The notes beneath the pieces were generated by a model that worked only from the letters and a program-made list of their open reading frames with translations, was not told the DNA's origin and did not search any database. Source: Chitinophagaceae bacterium (GTDB lineage Bacteria; Bacteroidota; Bacteroidia; Chitinophagales; UBA10324). Taken from it: a stretch of 64,000 nucleotides of DNA. The DNA lies in NCBI GenBank assembly GCA_947474435.1, contig CANJII010000009.1, positions 1 through 64,000 on the forward strand, given 5' to 3'. The number at the start of each line of letters is the position of its first letter. Within the stretch, counting starts at the first letter, position 1. Made by a program: the position numbers and the translations under genes. This document shows, in pieces, positions 1-7,390 of this stretch.

Positions 1-145
1 GCATGAAGCGATATCGCTCAAGGTATTTAATGATTGTGGTTCGTGATACTCCGGTCCGTTCACTGATTTTTCTTGTGCCCGTTTTGTAGAAGAACATCTT
101 TAGTATTTGTCGTAGTTTGCTCATATCGATGTTGTTGTTTGCCAT
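1..145 (-). CDS. istA: IS21-family transposase IstA, N-terminal fragment
   Basis: Reading leftward from ATG at 145, the 48 visible codons begin MANNNIDMSKLRQ and run on to a helix-turn-helix with the text KISERTGVSRTTIIKYLERY. This is the N-terminal DNA-binding helix-turn-helix typical of IstA, which precedes the DDE integrase core. The reading frame is open to the window edge, so the gene is probably intact beyond it and should be followed by the ATPase helper istB. It belongs to the IS element whose end lies at about 316. Confidence 0.8.
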   Translation of the reverse strand, partial: MANNNIDMSKLRQILKMFFYKTGTRKISERTGVSRTTIIKYLERYRFM

Positions 146-232
146 AATTTATTTCGATTATCAGTATTTAAAACACCAATTACAAAATGAAATTATAGTC
201 TGCAAACAGCAGAGCATTTACCTAAATCGGGG

Positions 233-304
233 GGTACAGTTTGCCGCGGAATTAGTGGTTTACATTAGCGCGGAAAAAGTGGTACACTTTGCGCGGAATC
301 TCCA
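233..304. repeat. Three 24-nt terminal repeats of the IS21-like element
   Basis: Three head-to-tail units begin at 233, 257 and 281. Each starts GGT, has a core close to ACAnTTTGCGCGGAA, and the first two end in AGT. Such arrays are transposase-binding sites in IS21-like elements (family knowledge). Here they lie between istA and the predicted tip. Confidence 0.7.
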
Positions 305-359
305 GCTGGCTGCACAAATCGGAATTATGACTCTTATATCCTTAATGAAATAGTCTTAT

Positions 360-383
360 GCCAGCGAAAATTGTTTCACTGGC
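360..383. terminator. Possible hairpin downstream of the small-gene operon
   Basis: GCCAGCGAAA and TTTCACTGGC form a 10-bp stem with one mismatch around a 4-nt loop. It lies 57 bp past the stop of the last minus-strand gene (440). No clear U-tract follows on either strand, so termination is only a guess. Confidence 0.25.
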
Positions 384-439
384 TGTTATTGTTAACCATA
401 GGTACAGAATGGAATAATATTTTGAAATTGATAAGGTTA

Positions 440-769
440 CTAGCCGTTTTCCTTACCTGTTGTGTCGTTTATATTATTAGTAAACAGGTTTGTAAGATTG
501 AAAATCATTACGCGCTGGTCTGCAAGTTCATCCGTTATAGTTGATATGCTTTCATCATGCAGATTCTGGGTATGAACAATAATGTTTTGCATTTGCGATT
601 TTTGTATTTGTCTGAGAATTGAAATGGTTACAAGTGCTCCAACAATAACGATGGTACCTGTTATCACGACCGATTGCCAATCAAGCTGTCCCGGAGGAGG
701 TGGCGCACCGATATTTTGGGTTCCAAATAATTCGTCGATGTTACTGGTTCTAAATTTTGCATTTGTCAT
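440..769 (-). CDS. Small single-pass membrane protein of unknown function (integrated element)
   Basis: The product is 109 aa and I do not recognise its family. A proline-rich segment (GAPPPPGQ, residues about 21-28) is followed by one strong membrane helix (about 33-52, VVITGTIVIVGALVTISIL). A polar C-terminal half with helical character follows. The start codon overlaps the stop of the upstream zinc-finger-like gene by 4 nt (ATGA), so the two are probably translationally coupled. It is the last gene of a minus-strand row that begins at the recombinase. Confidence 0.55.
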   Translation of the reverse strand: MTNAKFRTSNIDELFGTQNIGAPPPPGQLDWQSVVITGTIVIVGALVTISILRQIQKSQMQNIIVHTQNLHDESISTITDELADQRVMIFNLTNLFTNNINDTTGKENG

Positions 770-1197
770 TGGCTTTCTTTTTTATGTATGATGAAATGTT
801 CTTTACTTGTTGGGTGGATTTCTATTCCAAATTCGTAATACCACTTTACCTGTTGTCCGGTTTGGGTATTTGTTTGTTGCTCGACAGATAAACTCAAATC
901 AATTTCCTCGTGTTTGAAGATTAACAGAGGTACCACGCAGTAATTGTTAGAAACATATTTGGTGTAAAGCCTGCCGAGTATAGAATCATAAATCCGAAGT
1001 TGTTTTTCAGGAAGAAATTTTGTTCGATTCTTTTCCCGACGGATGTCATTGTTGGCTTCTACACCACAAGGCGGACAGCACCAAACCTGGCGCGCGTCAT
1101 GTGGTATGAAGAATTTGCCATGTCCGCATTTTAGGTTTTTACAAACCTGTTGCGGATAGTTTCTTTGGGATCTGAAGATGTAAGTGCATGTAGCCAT
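766..1197 (-). CDS. Unknown protein with an N-terminal Cys-rich (zinc-ribbon-like) motif
   Basis: The product is 143 aa with no family I can name. Residues about 19-44 carry CKNLKC, then WCCPPCG, spaced like a treble-clef or zinc-ribbon knuckle (Cx4C and CxxC). This arrangement also occurs in CGNR-type zinc fingers, but the match is only in cysteine spacing and a following basic helix. The rest is mixed alpha/beta with no motif. It overlaps the next gene by 4 nt and sits 24 bp after the small membrane gene at 1222-1419. The conserved cysteines suggest nucleic-acid or metal binding (inference). Confidence 0.55.
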   Translation of the reverse strand: MATCTYIFRSQRNYPQQVCKNLKCGHGKFFIPHDARQVWCCPPCGVEANNDIRREKNRTKFLPEKQLRIYDSILGRLYTKYVSNNYCVVPLLIFKHEEIDLSLSVEQQTNTQTGQQVKWYYEFGIEIHPTSKEHFIIHKKESQ

Positions 1198-1221
1198 GAA
1201 TTTGTGATTTAACTGTTACAC

Positions 1222-1419
1222 TTACATCAGAATCGCCCGATTCATGTTTTTATACTGATAGATAGTGCCCGCAGCAATTCTGAATACAATACCTGCCAGG
1301 TATAGAACTGTCAGTGCTCCGGCTACAATCAGAATAACTTTAATGACCGGATCTTTTGAAAGATTTAAAATGGTTTCTTTGATAACGCTTTCATTTTGTG
1401 TGTTGGTTGTGTTTTCCAT
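1222..1419 (-). CDS. 65-aa single-pass membrane protein, unknown
   Basis: A polar N-terminal 25 residues (MENTTNTQNESVIKE) precede one membrane helix at about 28-50 (VIKVILIVAGALTVLYLAGIVF). A short basic tail follows. It has no recognisable family. It lies between the helix-turn-helix gene and the zinc-finger-like gene, all in one direction with gaps of about 20 bp, so it is likely part of the same transcript. Confidence 0.5.
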   Translation of the reverse strand: MENTTNTQNESVIKETILNLSKDPVIKVILIVAGALTVLYLAGIVFRIAAGTIYQYKNMNRAILM

Positions 1420-1438
1420 GATTTTTGTTTTTTAATTT

Positions 1439-1759
1439 TTATGATTTTTTAAAACTGTGTTGATTGTGTTTTTGCTCCAGAGATTTTTCAATTTCGCTTC
1501 TCTTATAAAATGATCGCCCCCCCTTATAATGACGCTTGATTTCACCTGCGTTGACCCAGTTATGTATGGTCTTCTTGGTGACCTTGAAATATTCTGCAAC
1601 GGCATCGATCTTTAAAAGCTCTTCGGCTATAGTAGCAGCCACTGGCTTTTTATTACCTTCAAACAGTGACAATTTCCTATCGATAACCTTATCGAGCAGT
1701 AATTCAAATTCCTCAGTGGAAAGTTGAAAAATGAATTTTTTTTCGGATGGATATTCCAT
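1439..1759 (-). CDS. Helix-turn-helix protein, excisionase-like
   Basis: The product is 106 aa from the ATG at 1759; an in-frame ATG at 1798 would add 13 residues. The C-terminal half contains an excisionase/MerR-type winged helix: KIDAVAEYFKVTKKTIHNW for the helix-turn-helix, then the wing GGRSFYKRSEIEKSL. Small proteins of this kind next to a tyrosine recombinase usually direct excision or regulate the element (family knowledge). A set of inverted ATGTC half-sites lies just upstream (1813-1854) and could be its operator. Confidence 0.7.
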   Translation of the reverse strand: MEYPSEKKFIFQLSTEEFELLLDKVIDRKLSLFEGNKKPVAATIAEELLKIDAVAEYFKVTKKTIHNWVNAGEIKRHYKGGRSFYKRSEIEKSLEQKHNQHSFKKS

Positions 1760-1812
1760 TCCACAAAAATCTGTGCTCTTATTATTTCTCAGAAGCAAAA
1801 AGTGATAAAAAC

Positions 1813-1854
1813 ATGTCTGTCATGTCTTATTCAGGACATAAAAAGACAAGACAT
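1813..1854. promoter_or_regulatory. Candidate operator of inverted ATGTC half-sites
   Basis: Four pentamers are arranged as ATGTC (1813), ATGTC (1822), GACAT (1835) and GACAT (1850). This gives two facing pairs in the 57-bp gap upstream of the helix-turn-helix gene. The symmetric layout suits a dimeric regulator. No binding data are available. Confidence 0.35.
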
Positions 1855-1855
1855 A

Positions 1856-2683
1856 CTACATATTAGTACATAAGGCGATAAATTCCATATGAAATTTCGT
1901 GTGAGGCTTAAGTCTTCTGTTTTGCTTTTTCTCCTGAAAATCCTGTAAGATAGATTCAGCTGATGCTTCATATTTCGTTTTGTTTTTTTCAAAATGAAAG
2001 GAAGAATGAATGGCTTCTGCTATATCTTTTTTCAACCAACTTATCTTACGATAATAGTGAAGTAAATAAAAAAGAGTAGTGAGTATATTTTTATTTTCTT
2101 TCCAGGTAATTAATCCTGAAATTTTTCCGGTTTTTAAAAAGTTACTAAATGACTCTTTAAAAAAGTCGTCAATGAACTTATTATCAAAAACTACTTTAAT
2201 AATATTTTGAATTAGTACTTCATCAGAAATTAAGATATCAGGCTTTGGTTCAATGCCAGGCGTCGGGGCAGATTTTGCATTATCAATTTTCTTAGGAGCA
2301 TTATTGACATAAATTTCATGCTTCAGTCTTTCGCTATAAAATTTTTTCTGCTTGATGATAAATTCATCCATAACTACCTGGTAGGATTCAGCAGTAAGTG
2401 TTTCCTTCTTTATTCTCGCGCTGGTTATTAAATCCAAAAACTTCTTTTCTTCATTAAAAAGGAAATCAATTTTTGCATTCGTATTTTCAATTTGATTAAG
2501 TTTTAAATTCAGATCATTTACTGTTTTATCTCTCAATTCAATATGGGCTTGCCTGTTTTTAACAGCCATGCCTGTAAATTCCCACATAGCACGATTCACA
2601 TCTTTAATCCATATTTTAGTATTTGCATGCTGATCTTCATCCAAATTGAAATTAGTTTTAGATGACTCGTTTTGGTTTTCCAT
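1856..2683 (-). CDS. Unknown protein beside the recombinase, weakly RteC-like at its C-terminus
   Basis: The product is 275 aa and soluble, with a probable coiled-coil stretch at about 45-120 rich in K, E, N and L. The C-terminal 100 residues read SGLITWKENKNILTTLFYLLHYY and continue to an EAIHSSFHF segment. This layout (a short IxW strand, a helix, then an I..SF helix) recalls the C-terminus of RteC-type excision regulators of Bacteroides conjugative transposons. The resemblance is by eye only. The gene starts 10 bp after the recombinase stop, which argues for cotranscription and a role in the element's mobility or control. Confidence 0.6.
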   Translation of the reverse strand: MENQNESSKTNFNLDEDQHANTKIWIKDVNRAMWEFTGMAVKNRQAHIELRDKTVNDLNLKLNQIENTNAKIDFLFNEEKKFLDLITSARIKKETLTAESYQVVMDEFIIKQKKFYSERLKHEIYVNNAPKKIDNAKSAPTPGIEPKPDILISDEVLIQNIIKVVFDNKFIDDFFKESFSNFLKTGKISGLITWKENKNILTTLFYLLHYYRKISWLKKDIAEAIHSSFHFEKNKTKYEASAESILQDFQEKKQNRRLKPHTKFHMEFIALCTNM

Positions 2684-2693
2684 ATTGAATGAA

Positions 2694-4025
2694 TTATTTG
2701 AAATAAGGATGCTTCGAAAGTTTATTGGCGGTTTCTTCTTTTGTCAGACGAATGTACTTCATGAAACTGCTTTCCTTTTTATGCCCCGATATTTTCATGA
2801 TGTCTATGGGTTGTATATCTGCCAGGTACATGTTGGTGATTCCGCTGCGGCGGGCCGTATGCGTTTTGATCAGTTCATATTTAGGAACCGTCTCCCGCAA
2901 TTTTTTTCCGCCCTTTATTTTTTCAATTTCCACTAGTTCAGTGAGACCCACTTTTTTTGCAATCAGTTTTATTGATTCATTTAATTTTCCTTCCGCAACA
3001 GCAGGAGGAGCGTAGTTGTATTTTTTCAACAGCTTTTCCAATTCGGTGTTGATGGGAATCATCACCTGCTCACCGGTTTTTTTCTGTATGATTTTTATGA
3101 CTCTTGTTCCCGATGATGTTTTGGTAATGTTGACCGGTTTGATGTCATTGTAATCAGAAACACGCTGTGCTAAGTGACAGCCGATTAAAAAAATATCCCT
3201 GTGCAAATCCCATTCAGGGTTATCTGAGCAATCATAATTTTGAAGTGCCTCCAACTCGTTCTGGTGTAAATAAATACTTTCAGTATTAATCTGTGTCACT
3301 TTGAATGCACTTTTCATGAAATCTCTTGTCTGGTGCAATCCTTCTTCATCGGCACTGCGCATGATTTTTTTTAATCTCGCTATATGCTTCCCGATCGTAT
3401 TGGGTGAATAATCTTTTATTGTCAGATACCGGACGAATGCAAAATAAAAATCCATCGTGATGTCATCGAAATTTAATGAGACATTTTTTTCTTGCTGGTA
3501 TAAATCAAACTGAGCTTTGAATGTTTTGTAATTCTTAATGGAGCCGTGCATAAACACTTTTCCACCAGCAGTGAGCCGTTCGGATTTTTCCAGTTGCGCA
3601 ATATAATTTTTGATGTAGGCATTCAGGTCAACAGGTGTTACTGTTTCTGTTACTGTTTCTGTAACCAGTTGGTTTTTCTGCAGTTTATTATCCAGTTCTG
3701 TTTTAAAATCAGCGGCATTCAGCAACAGGTGATTGATTTGAAAATGGTTGATGACCTGATCAGCTGCAACCTGAATGGCATTTATAGCAGAATCGATTCG
3801 CTTCAGTGTTCTCACTTCCTCCTTACTTAAACCTTTCAGAAGGACAGCGTCTTTTACCGGACGACCAGCTACGGGATCAAAATATATCGGAGCAATTTTT
3901 TCTCCTGTTCCGTAGACCAACCGTCCTTCCTTTCCAAAACATTTATGAAAAATGATCAGGCGGATTGATGAAGGCTTGGTTGCTTCTGAAGAAGATTTTA
4001 ACCGGAAAGAAAATTTTAAATCCAT
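2694..4025 (-). CDS. Tyrosine recombinase / integrase
   Basis: The product is 443 aa, the usual size of Bacteroidota element integrases. An N-terminal arm-binding region (about 1-115) precedes a SAM-like core-binding domain (about 130-235) and a catalytic domain (about 250-435). The catalytic set is visible: R288 in CHLAQRVSDY, H389 and R392 in KTHTARRSG, H415 in ISGHK and Y424 in FMKYIRLT. The protein cuts and rejoins DNA at attachment sites through a covalent 3'-phosphotyrosine. It is the first gene of the leftward row and sits at the right border of the element, the usual place next to an att site. All catalytic residues are present, so it is probably functional. Confidence 0.93.
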   Translation of the reverse strand: MDLKFSFRLKSSSEATKPSSIRLIIFHKCFGKEGRLVYGTGEKIAPIYFDPVAGRPVKDAVLLKGLSKEEVRTLKRIDSAINAIQVAADQVINHFQINHLLLNAADFKTELDNKLQKNQLVTETVTETVTPVDLNAYIKNYIAQLEKSERLTAGGKVFMHGSIKNYKTFKAQFDLYQQEKNVSLNFDDITMDFYFAFVRYLTIKDYSPNTIGKHIARLKKIMRSADEEGLHQTRDFMKSAFKVTQINTESIYLHQNELEALQNYDCSDNPEWDLHRDIFLIGCHLAQRVSDYNDIKPVNITKTSSGTRVIKIIQKKTGEQVMIPINTELEKLLKKYNYAPPAVAEGKLNESIKLIAKKVGLTELVEIEKIKGGKKLRETVPKYELIKTHTARRSGITNMYLADIQPIDIMKISGHKKESSFMKYIRLTKEETANKLSKHPYFK

Positions 4026-4074
4026 GCTAAAAGGGGTTAGTTGATGAGGTCAAATTTATAGAAAAAATGACAAT

Positions 4075-4096
4075 ATGGGTGCGGTATGGGTGCGGT
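4075..4096. repeat. Perfect 11-bp tandem repeat upstream of the integrase
   Basis: ATGGGTGCGGT occurs twice head to tail, about 50-70 bp upstream of the integrase start. The G-rich repeat stands out in AT-rich surroundings. It could be an arm-type integrase site or a regulator site. Confidence 0.45.
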
Positions 4097-4210
4097 ATTT
4101 TATTCACATAGTGTTTTATAGTTATATGTTGTTTCAAAATTATTCATTATATAATGCTGAATATCAACTAATAGTGTGAAACTGAATGTAACTGACTAAA
4201 ACCGGATAAA

Positions 4211-4287
4211 GTGATTTAAAGGTTCGCTTCCGACCTCTGGTAAAATCCTCAAAACCTCCGATAATTTCTTCGGGGGTTTTGTTTTTT
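4211..4287 (+). terminator. Rho-independent terminator behind a tRNA-3'-end-like stretch (possible element border)
   Basis: At 4251-4287 an 11-bp stem (AAAACCTCCGA with TCGGGGGTTTT, one G-U pair) with an 8-nt loop is followed by a T6 run. Just before it, at 4221-4242, the text GGTTCGCTTCCGACCTCTGG looks like a T-arm and acceptor 3' strand. The matching 5' strands are absent and T-loop position 58 is C, not A. This is what a duplicated tRNA 3' end plus native terminator would look like at the attR of an element. That part is inference. The rest of the 4026-4355 gap shows nothing else apart from the tandem repeat at 4075-4096. Confidence 0.5.
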
Positions 4288-4355
4288 ATATTGGAAGGAA
4301 ATTATTATATGAAAATTCAACTCTCATTGTATGGAAAACAAACAGGATGAAATAA

Positions 4356-4811
4356 TCAGGGCAAAACTGTTATCGGCGGAGTAGTTAAAATAGTACTGTA
4401 ATGATTTGCACGATCGCGAATCTGAATTTCGAATACAGCACTTTCAGAAGTAGAAGAATTATTTTGAAGAATGGTATTGTTCAACACAACGGGAAGATTT
4501 CCTTTTATAGAAATAGTTGTATTCAACGGACTGAGTGGTTGCAAGTGAAATGCAATGGTGAGTGGAAATCTTTTATCAGTAATAAAAACTGACATTGAAT
4601 CAGCATCGGAAAAACCTAAATCACCATCGCCATCGGTATATGAAATTGTAAATACAATTGAATCCTGTAATGCGTGAACAGTAGTTGGAGTTACACTTAC
4701 TAATTCAATAACAGGAGTGGTGCTCGCCTTCGGAATCGGATCGTTGCTTTTATCTTTTTTGCAGGAAGAAAAAATTAGTAATAAAATAAATAGCAACCGT
4801 CCTGACTTCAT
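4356..4811 (-). CDS. Small secreted lipoprotein, unknown function
   Basis: The product is 151 aa from the ATG at 4811. A longer frame extends to 4892, but the residues it adds would precede a typical signal peptide, so the internal start is preferred. The signal peptide MKSGRLLFILLLIFSSCKK puts the lipidated cysteine at position 17. The mature part resembles one Ig-like or cadherin-like beta-sandwich (text TISYTDGDGDLGFSDADS near its start). It is the last gene of the minus-strand lipoprotein cluster that begins at 8861. A binding or scaffold role at the cell surface is inference. Confidence 0.65.
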   Translation of the reverse strand: MKSGRLLFILLLIFSSCKKDKSNDPIPKASTTPVIELVSVTPTTVHALQDSIVFTISYTDGDGDLGFSDADSMSVFITDKRFPLTIAFHLQPLSPLNTTISIKGNLPVVLNNTILQNNSSTSESAVFEIQIRDRANHYSTILTTPPITVLP

Positions 4812-4819
4812 CGGGATAA

Positions 4820-4842
4820 ACTCTGGCGCAGAGGCGCAAAGA
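4820..4842. repeat. 8-nt-period degenerate repeat (GCGCAGAG/GCGCAAAG type)
   Basis: Two octamers, GCGCAGAG and GCGCAAAG, run head to tail just upstream of the lipoprotein start. Related octamers occur at 27406-27468, 31505-31545 and 52723-52746. Confidence 0.4.
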
Positions 4843-4929
4843 ATTTTCTTTAACAAATAAATTATTTTTTCAATTTTCATTTTCAAAAACATTAAGTAAA
4901 AAACTCTTTCAAAATCATTAAATTGTATT

Positions 4930-4964
4930 TACAAATAACATATAACATTAAACAAATAACTTTT
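4930..4964. repeat. 7-nt-period degenerate array, AACnnnn type, first copy
   Basis: Successive heptamers TACAAAT, AACATAT, AACATTA, AACAAAT and AACTTTT run in phase just past the 3' end of the cytochrome-like gene. The region 4925-4963 is repeated with a few mismatches at 52785-52823, almost 48 kb away. Confidence 0.55.
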
Positions 4965-4966
4965 TA

Positions 4967-5914
4967 CTATTGAACTTTGAATGAACAAAACAATTGAAAA
5001 TAAATTGGTGCTGTGCCTGATGGAATTTCTGTAGGTGATGTATGTTGCCCATCCTGAACATATGCGCGTATGTAAACAATGTCACCAATATTCCACTGCC
5101 CTGTATTAATAGTGTAATGCAAAAAGTATGGAGCAGGCCCCCATCCCCATCCGGGCGCATAAAACGGATTGATTTCAACAGTCATTGGAAGAGGAGGCGC
5201 ATTTGCAAAATCATTTGGGTTGGTACTGAATTTAATTTTGTTGTAAGTGAAGAATGGAGGAAGCGTTATATCATCATACAATCCCATCCATATTTCAACA
5301 TCAGAATTTGCAGGAGCATAAAACGGAAAGTACGATGCTGCTCCTCTGATAGAATCAATCCGCTGATTACCGCTGTTCGGCAAGTAAGCAACCAAACCAA
5401 AAAATGCAGGTTCGGTATTCGCCTGATTCATTTCATTACCGAAAATATCTTTTGCACCGGAGTTAATCCAATTGGTAATCATTTTAATTTGTGATTTCGG
5501 AAGTGTATCGTACAACGGCATTCGGCCCAATACCGCATCATCAGTTGTAATCCGTTCGTGCAACCAGCTCAATGTTGTATCATCCGGCACCACGCGATAA
5601 GTAAAAGTTGAATCAACATTATTTTTTTTAACCGGAGCAAACACCAAGGTGTAATATGAACTCTGTACGGTTCTGAAATCGGGTTCAAAATTTCCATCAT
5701 GACAACCGGGTACCGCACACTTCACGCTGATAATGTATTTATGAATTCCAAGAAATGAATTGGAATCAATTGGAACATCCGGAATTCCGGTGTTATCGTA
5801 ATTAATAGTATCGTACGGATTTTCTCCAATGGTTCCCTGCAATGTGGTAATAGTTTTCTTGCAAGAAAAAATTATTACAACACAACCAATAAGAACCAGA
5901 ATTTTTTTAATCAT
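4967..5914 (-). CDS. Lipoprotein with a cytochrome-c-like heme motif
   Basis: The product is 315 aa. The signal peptide ends in a lipobox with the lipidated cysteine at position 18 (IFSCKK). Residues 66-72 read CAVPGCH, a CX4CH variant of the heme c site like that of Planctomycete-type PSCyt1 domains. A later RMPLYDTLPKSQIKMITNWI segment gives the methionine (about 132) and the final W-I helix usual in class I cytochrome c. The C-terminal half (about 165-315) is a separate beta-rich domain I cannot assign. It follows the Tat-exported phosphatase-fold gene with a 76-bp gap. Electron transfer is possible but unproven, and the extra residue between the cysteines leaves heme attachment uncertain. 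Confidence 0.7.
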   Translation of the reverse strand: MIKKILVLIGCVVIIFSCKKTITTLQGTIGENPYDTINYDNTGIPDVPIDSNSFLGIHKYIISVKCAVPGCHDGNFEPDFRTVQSSYYTLVFAPVKKNNVDSTFTYRVVPDDTTLSWLHERITTDDAVLGRMPLYDTLPKSQIKMITNWINSGAKDIFGNEMNQANTEPAFFGLVAYLPNSGNQRIDSIRGAASYFPFYAPANSDVEIWMGLYDDITLPPFFTYNKIKFSTNPNDFANAPPLPMTVEINPFYAPGWGWGPAPYFLHYTINTGQWNIGDIVYIRAYVQDGQHTSPTEIPSGTAPIYFQLFCSFKVQ

Positions 5915-5990
5915 ATTCTTTTCTTTCTGTTTTCAATTTAATTTTTTAAAAAATATTTATTGAACAAAATTTTTTATTAAAAATTTTCTT

Positions 5991-7322
5991 CTAAACAAAT
6001 GCCTGTGTCAAAACCTGCCCCGGCAGCATACCGGCAGGAATCTGATCTTTAAATCCAAGTATGTGAGCAATGGTGGGAACAATGTCTATTGTTTGACCAA
6101 CCGGATTTCCGGCGCTACCTAAAACTAAATTCTGATTCACTTTAGCAGCTGGGCCAACCACCAACGCAAATACACGGCGCGAATTTGCATCTGATGTGTG
6201 ATCAAAAGCGCGCAAGCCATTTGCATCATAAACATTATTCGGTAAATCATTCCGGCCATGATCGGGCATGCAAATCATAATCGTATCATCATGCAAAACC
6301 GGATCACTTTGAATTTTATCCCACAACCATCCAACACCATAATCTGCTTTGTGCATGAGTTTTATATAGCCGGTAAAATCAGAATGACAGGTATCTAAAT
6401 TAAAAGTATTGATGACTGTTAATTCAGGATGAAAATTTTTCAAAACTTCCCATGCATATTGAATATTGATTAAGTCGCCGGTCATTTCATAGGTAGGCAC
6501 ACCATTGGGTAATGGAAATTCAACAGTTCCGTTTTGTGTTCTGTTCAATACATCTTTCATGAACGCATGAATGGTTTCTCTGTCGGTAGAATTATTTATT
6601 ATACCCGGAAGATCAGAGGCAGATTTATCAAAGTTGCTGTCGAAGAAATTTTTAATGGTATTCATTCTTCCAACATCATCGGGTTGAAGTGTGAGTCCGT
6701 TGTTTAAATAATCCAAACCAATTTGTCCGAAAGTTGAATAAGGTCTGAAATAATTTGCGCCATACATTGGACCGTACATTCCGTGCTTGCTGTAATTCAG
6801 TGCCGGATAGGGGCCTAAGCCCTCACTCATCCACCATGCATTGATTGCACTTTTTGCAGGATCATTGTGTCGGCGATAATATTCGAACACTGTAGGAAAA
6901 TCAGGATTGATGGCGAGGTTGGTTCCTACATCTGTATAATTTCCGGTAATTGCAGCTGTGTGTCCGTTGTAATGCCCTGTTGGACCTTGTGCATATTCCA
7001 ACTCTTTAAAAAATGTTCCTTGCGATGCTAATGATGAACTCTGAATCGGATTCCATGGTGTGTAAAGTAAATTGCTGCCAGGTGCTGCACCTGTAAACAT
7101 ATTTTGCATCACATTTCCTGCATTCGCCCCCTGATATGATAAGTAAGCCTGCTCAACAGATTCCTGATGTCGAACTCCACCTGCAAACAATACCAACACC
7201 ACATGATTTACTACCCTGTCACCGGCAGCAGCAAACAATCTTCCGCTTGGTAAAATGTAGGGAGCGAAAAATGTTCCGGCTGTTGCTATGCCTGCTTTTT
7301 TTATAAATGATCTTCGTTTCAT
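5991..7322 (-). CDS. Tat-exported alkaline-phosphatase/sulfatase-fold protein (DUF1501-like)
   Basis: The product is 443 aa. The N-terminus MKRRSFIKKAGIATAGTFFA is a twin-arginine signal, so the protein is exported folded, possibly with metals bound. The body has features of the alkaline-phosphatase superfamily: FNLDTCHSDFTGY (D310, H313), MICMPDHGRN (D354, H355), a DH pair at 374-375, and the closing strand TIDIVPTIAHILGF. The first strand reads VVLVLFAGGVRHQESVE. Its glycine pair recalls DUF1501, but an Asp metal ligand is not obvious there, so the active site may be altered. Neighbouring lipoproteins resemble parts of Planctomycete DUF1549/DUF1501/cytochrome modules. The substrate is unknown. 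Confidence 0.75.
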   Translation of the reverse strand: MKRRSFIKKAGIATAGTFFAPYILPSGRLFAAAGDRVVNHVVLVLFAGGVRHQESVEQAYLSYQGANAGNVMQNMFTGAAPGSNLLYTPWNPIQSSSLASQGTFFKELEYAQGPTGHYNGHTAAITGNYTDVGTNLAINPDFPTVFEYYRRHNDPAKSAINAWWMSEGLGPYPALNYSKHGMYGPMYGANYFRPYSTFGQIGLDYLNNGLTLQPDDVGRMNTIKNFFDSNFDKSASDLPGIINNSTDRETIHAFMKDVLNRTQNGTVEFPLPNGVPTYEMTGDLINIQYAWEVLKNFHPELTVINTFNLDTCHSDFTGYIKLMHKADYGVGWLWDKIQSDPVLHDDTIMICMPDHGRNDLPNNVYDANGLRAFDHTSDANSRRVFALVVGPAAKVNQNLVLGSAGNPVGQTIDIVPTIAHILGFKDQIPAGMLPGQVLTQAFV

Positions 7323-7338
7323 TTTATTTTATTTTTTT

Positions 7339-7375
7339 AACCTCATCCCTAACCCCTCTCTCAAGGAGAGGGGAA
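7339..7375. repeat. CCCCTCTC palindromic repeat, intergenic copy
   Basis: After a leader CCTCATCCCTAA comes CCCCTCTC, then TCAAG, then GAGAGGGG (an 8-bp stem). It lies in the gap between two cluster genes. Related copies are at 34590-34624 (inside the DNA polymerase gene) and 32831-32865 (inside the M28 gene). Confidence 0.6.
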
Positions 7376-7390
7376 AGAGATAAAATATTT

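Larger units (their letters stand above)
1..316 (-). mobile_element. IS21-family insertion sequence, istA-side terminus (cut by window edge)
   Basis: The segment holds the first 48 codons of an IstA-type transposase read leftward. About 90 bp of non-coding DNA follow, then a tandem set of three 24-nt imperfect repeats (233-304). Multiple internal repeats next to a terminus are the family signature of IS21, where the transposase binds several sites at each end. The outer border is set near 316 because the sequence reads GCTGCACA there, giving a terminal TG on the minus strand. The exact end and the target duplication cannot be confirmed with only one end visible. Confidence 0.75.

Noticed and set aside
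117-353. 78-aa plus-strand frame across the IS end
   Set aside because: It overlaps the start of istA on the other strand and the terminal repeats, and its sequence has no protein-like pattern.
4211-4242. tRNA gene suggested by GGTTCGCTTCC
   Set aside because: The upstream strands do not pair, T-loop position 58 is C instead of A, and no anticodon arm exists. At most it is a 3' remnant at an attachment site.
5042-5494. 150-aa plus-strand frame opposite the cytochrome-like lipoprotein gene
   Set aside because: It is the antisense of a gene with a clear signal peptide and heme-like motif and shows no protein features of its own.
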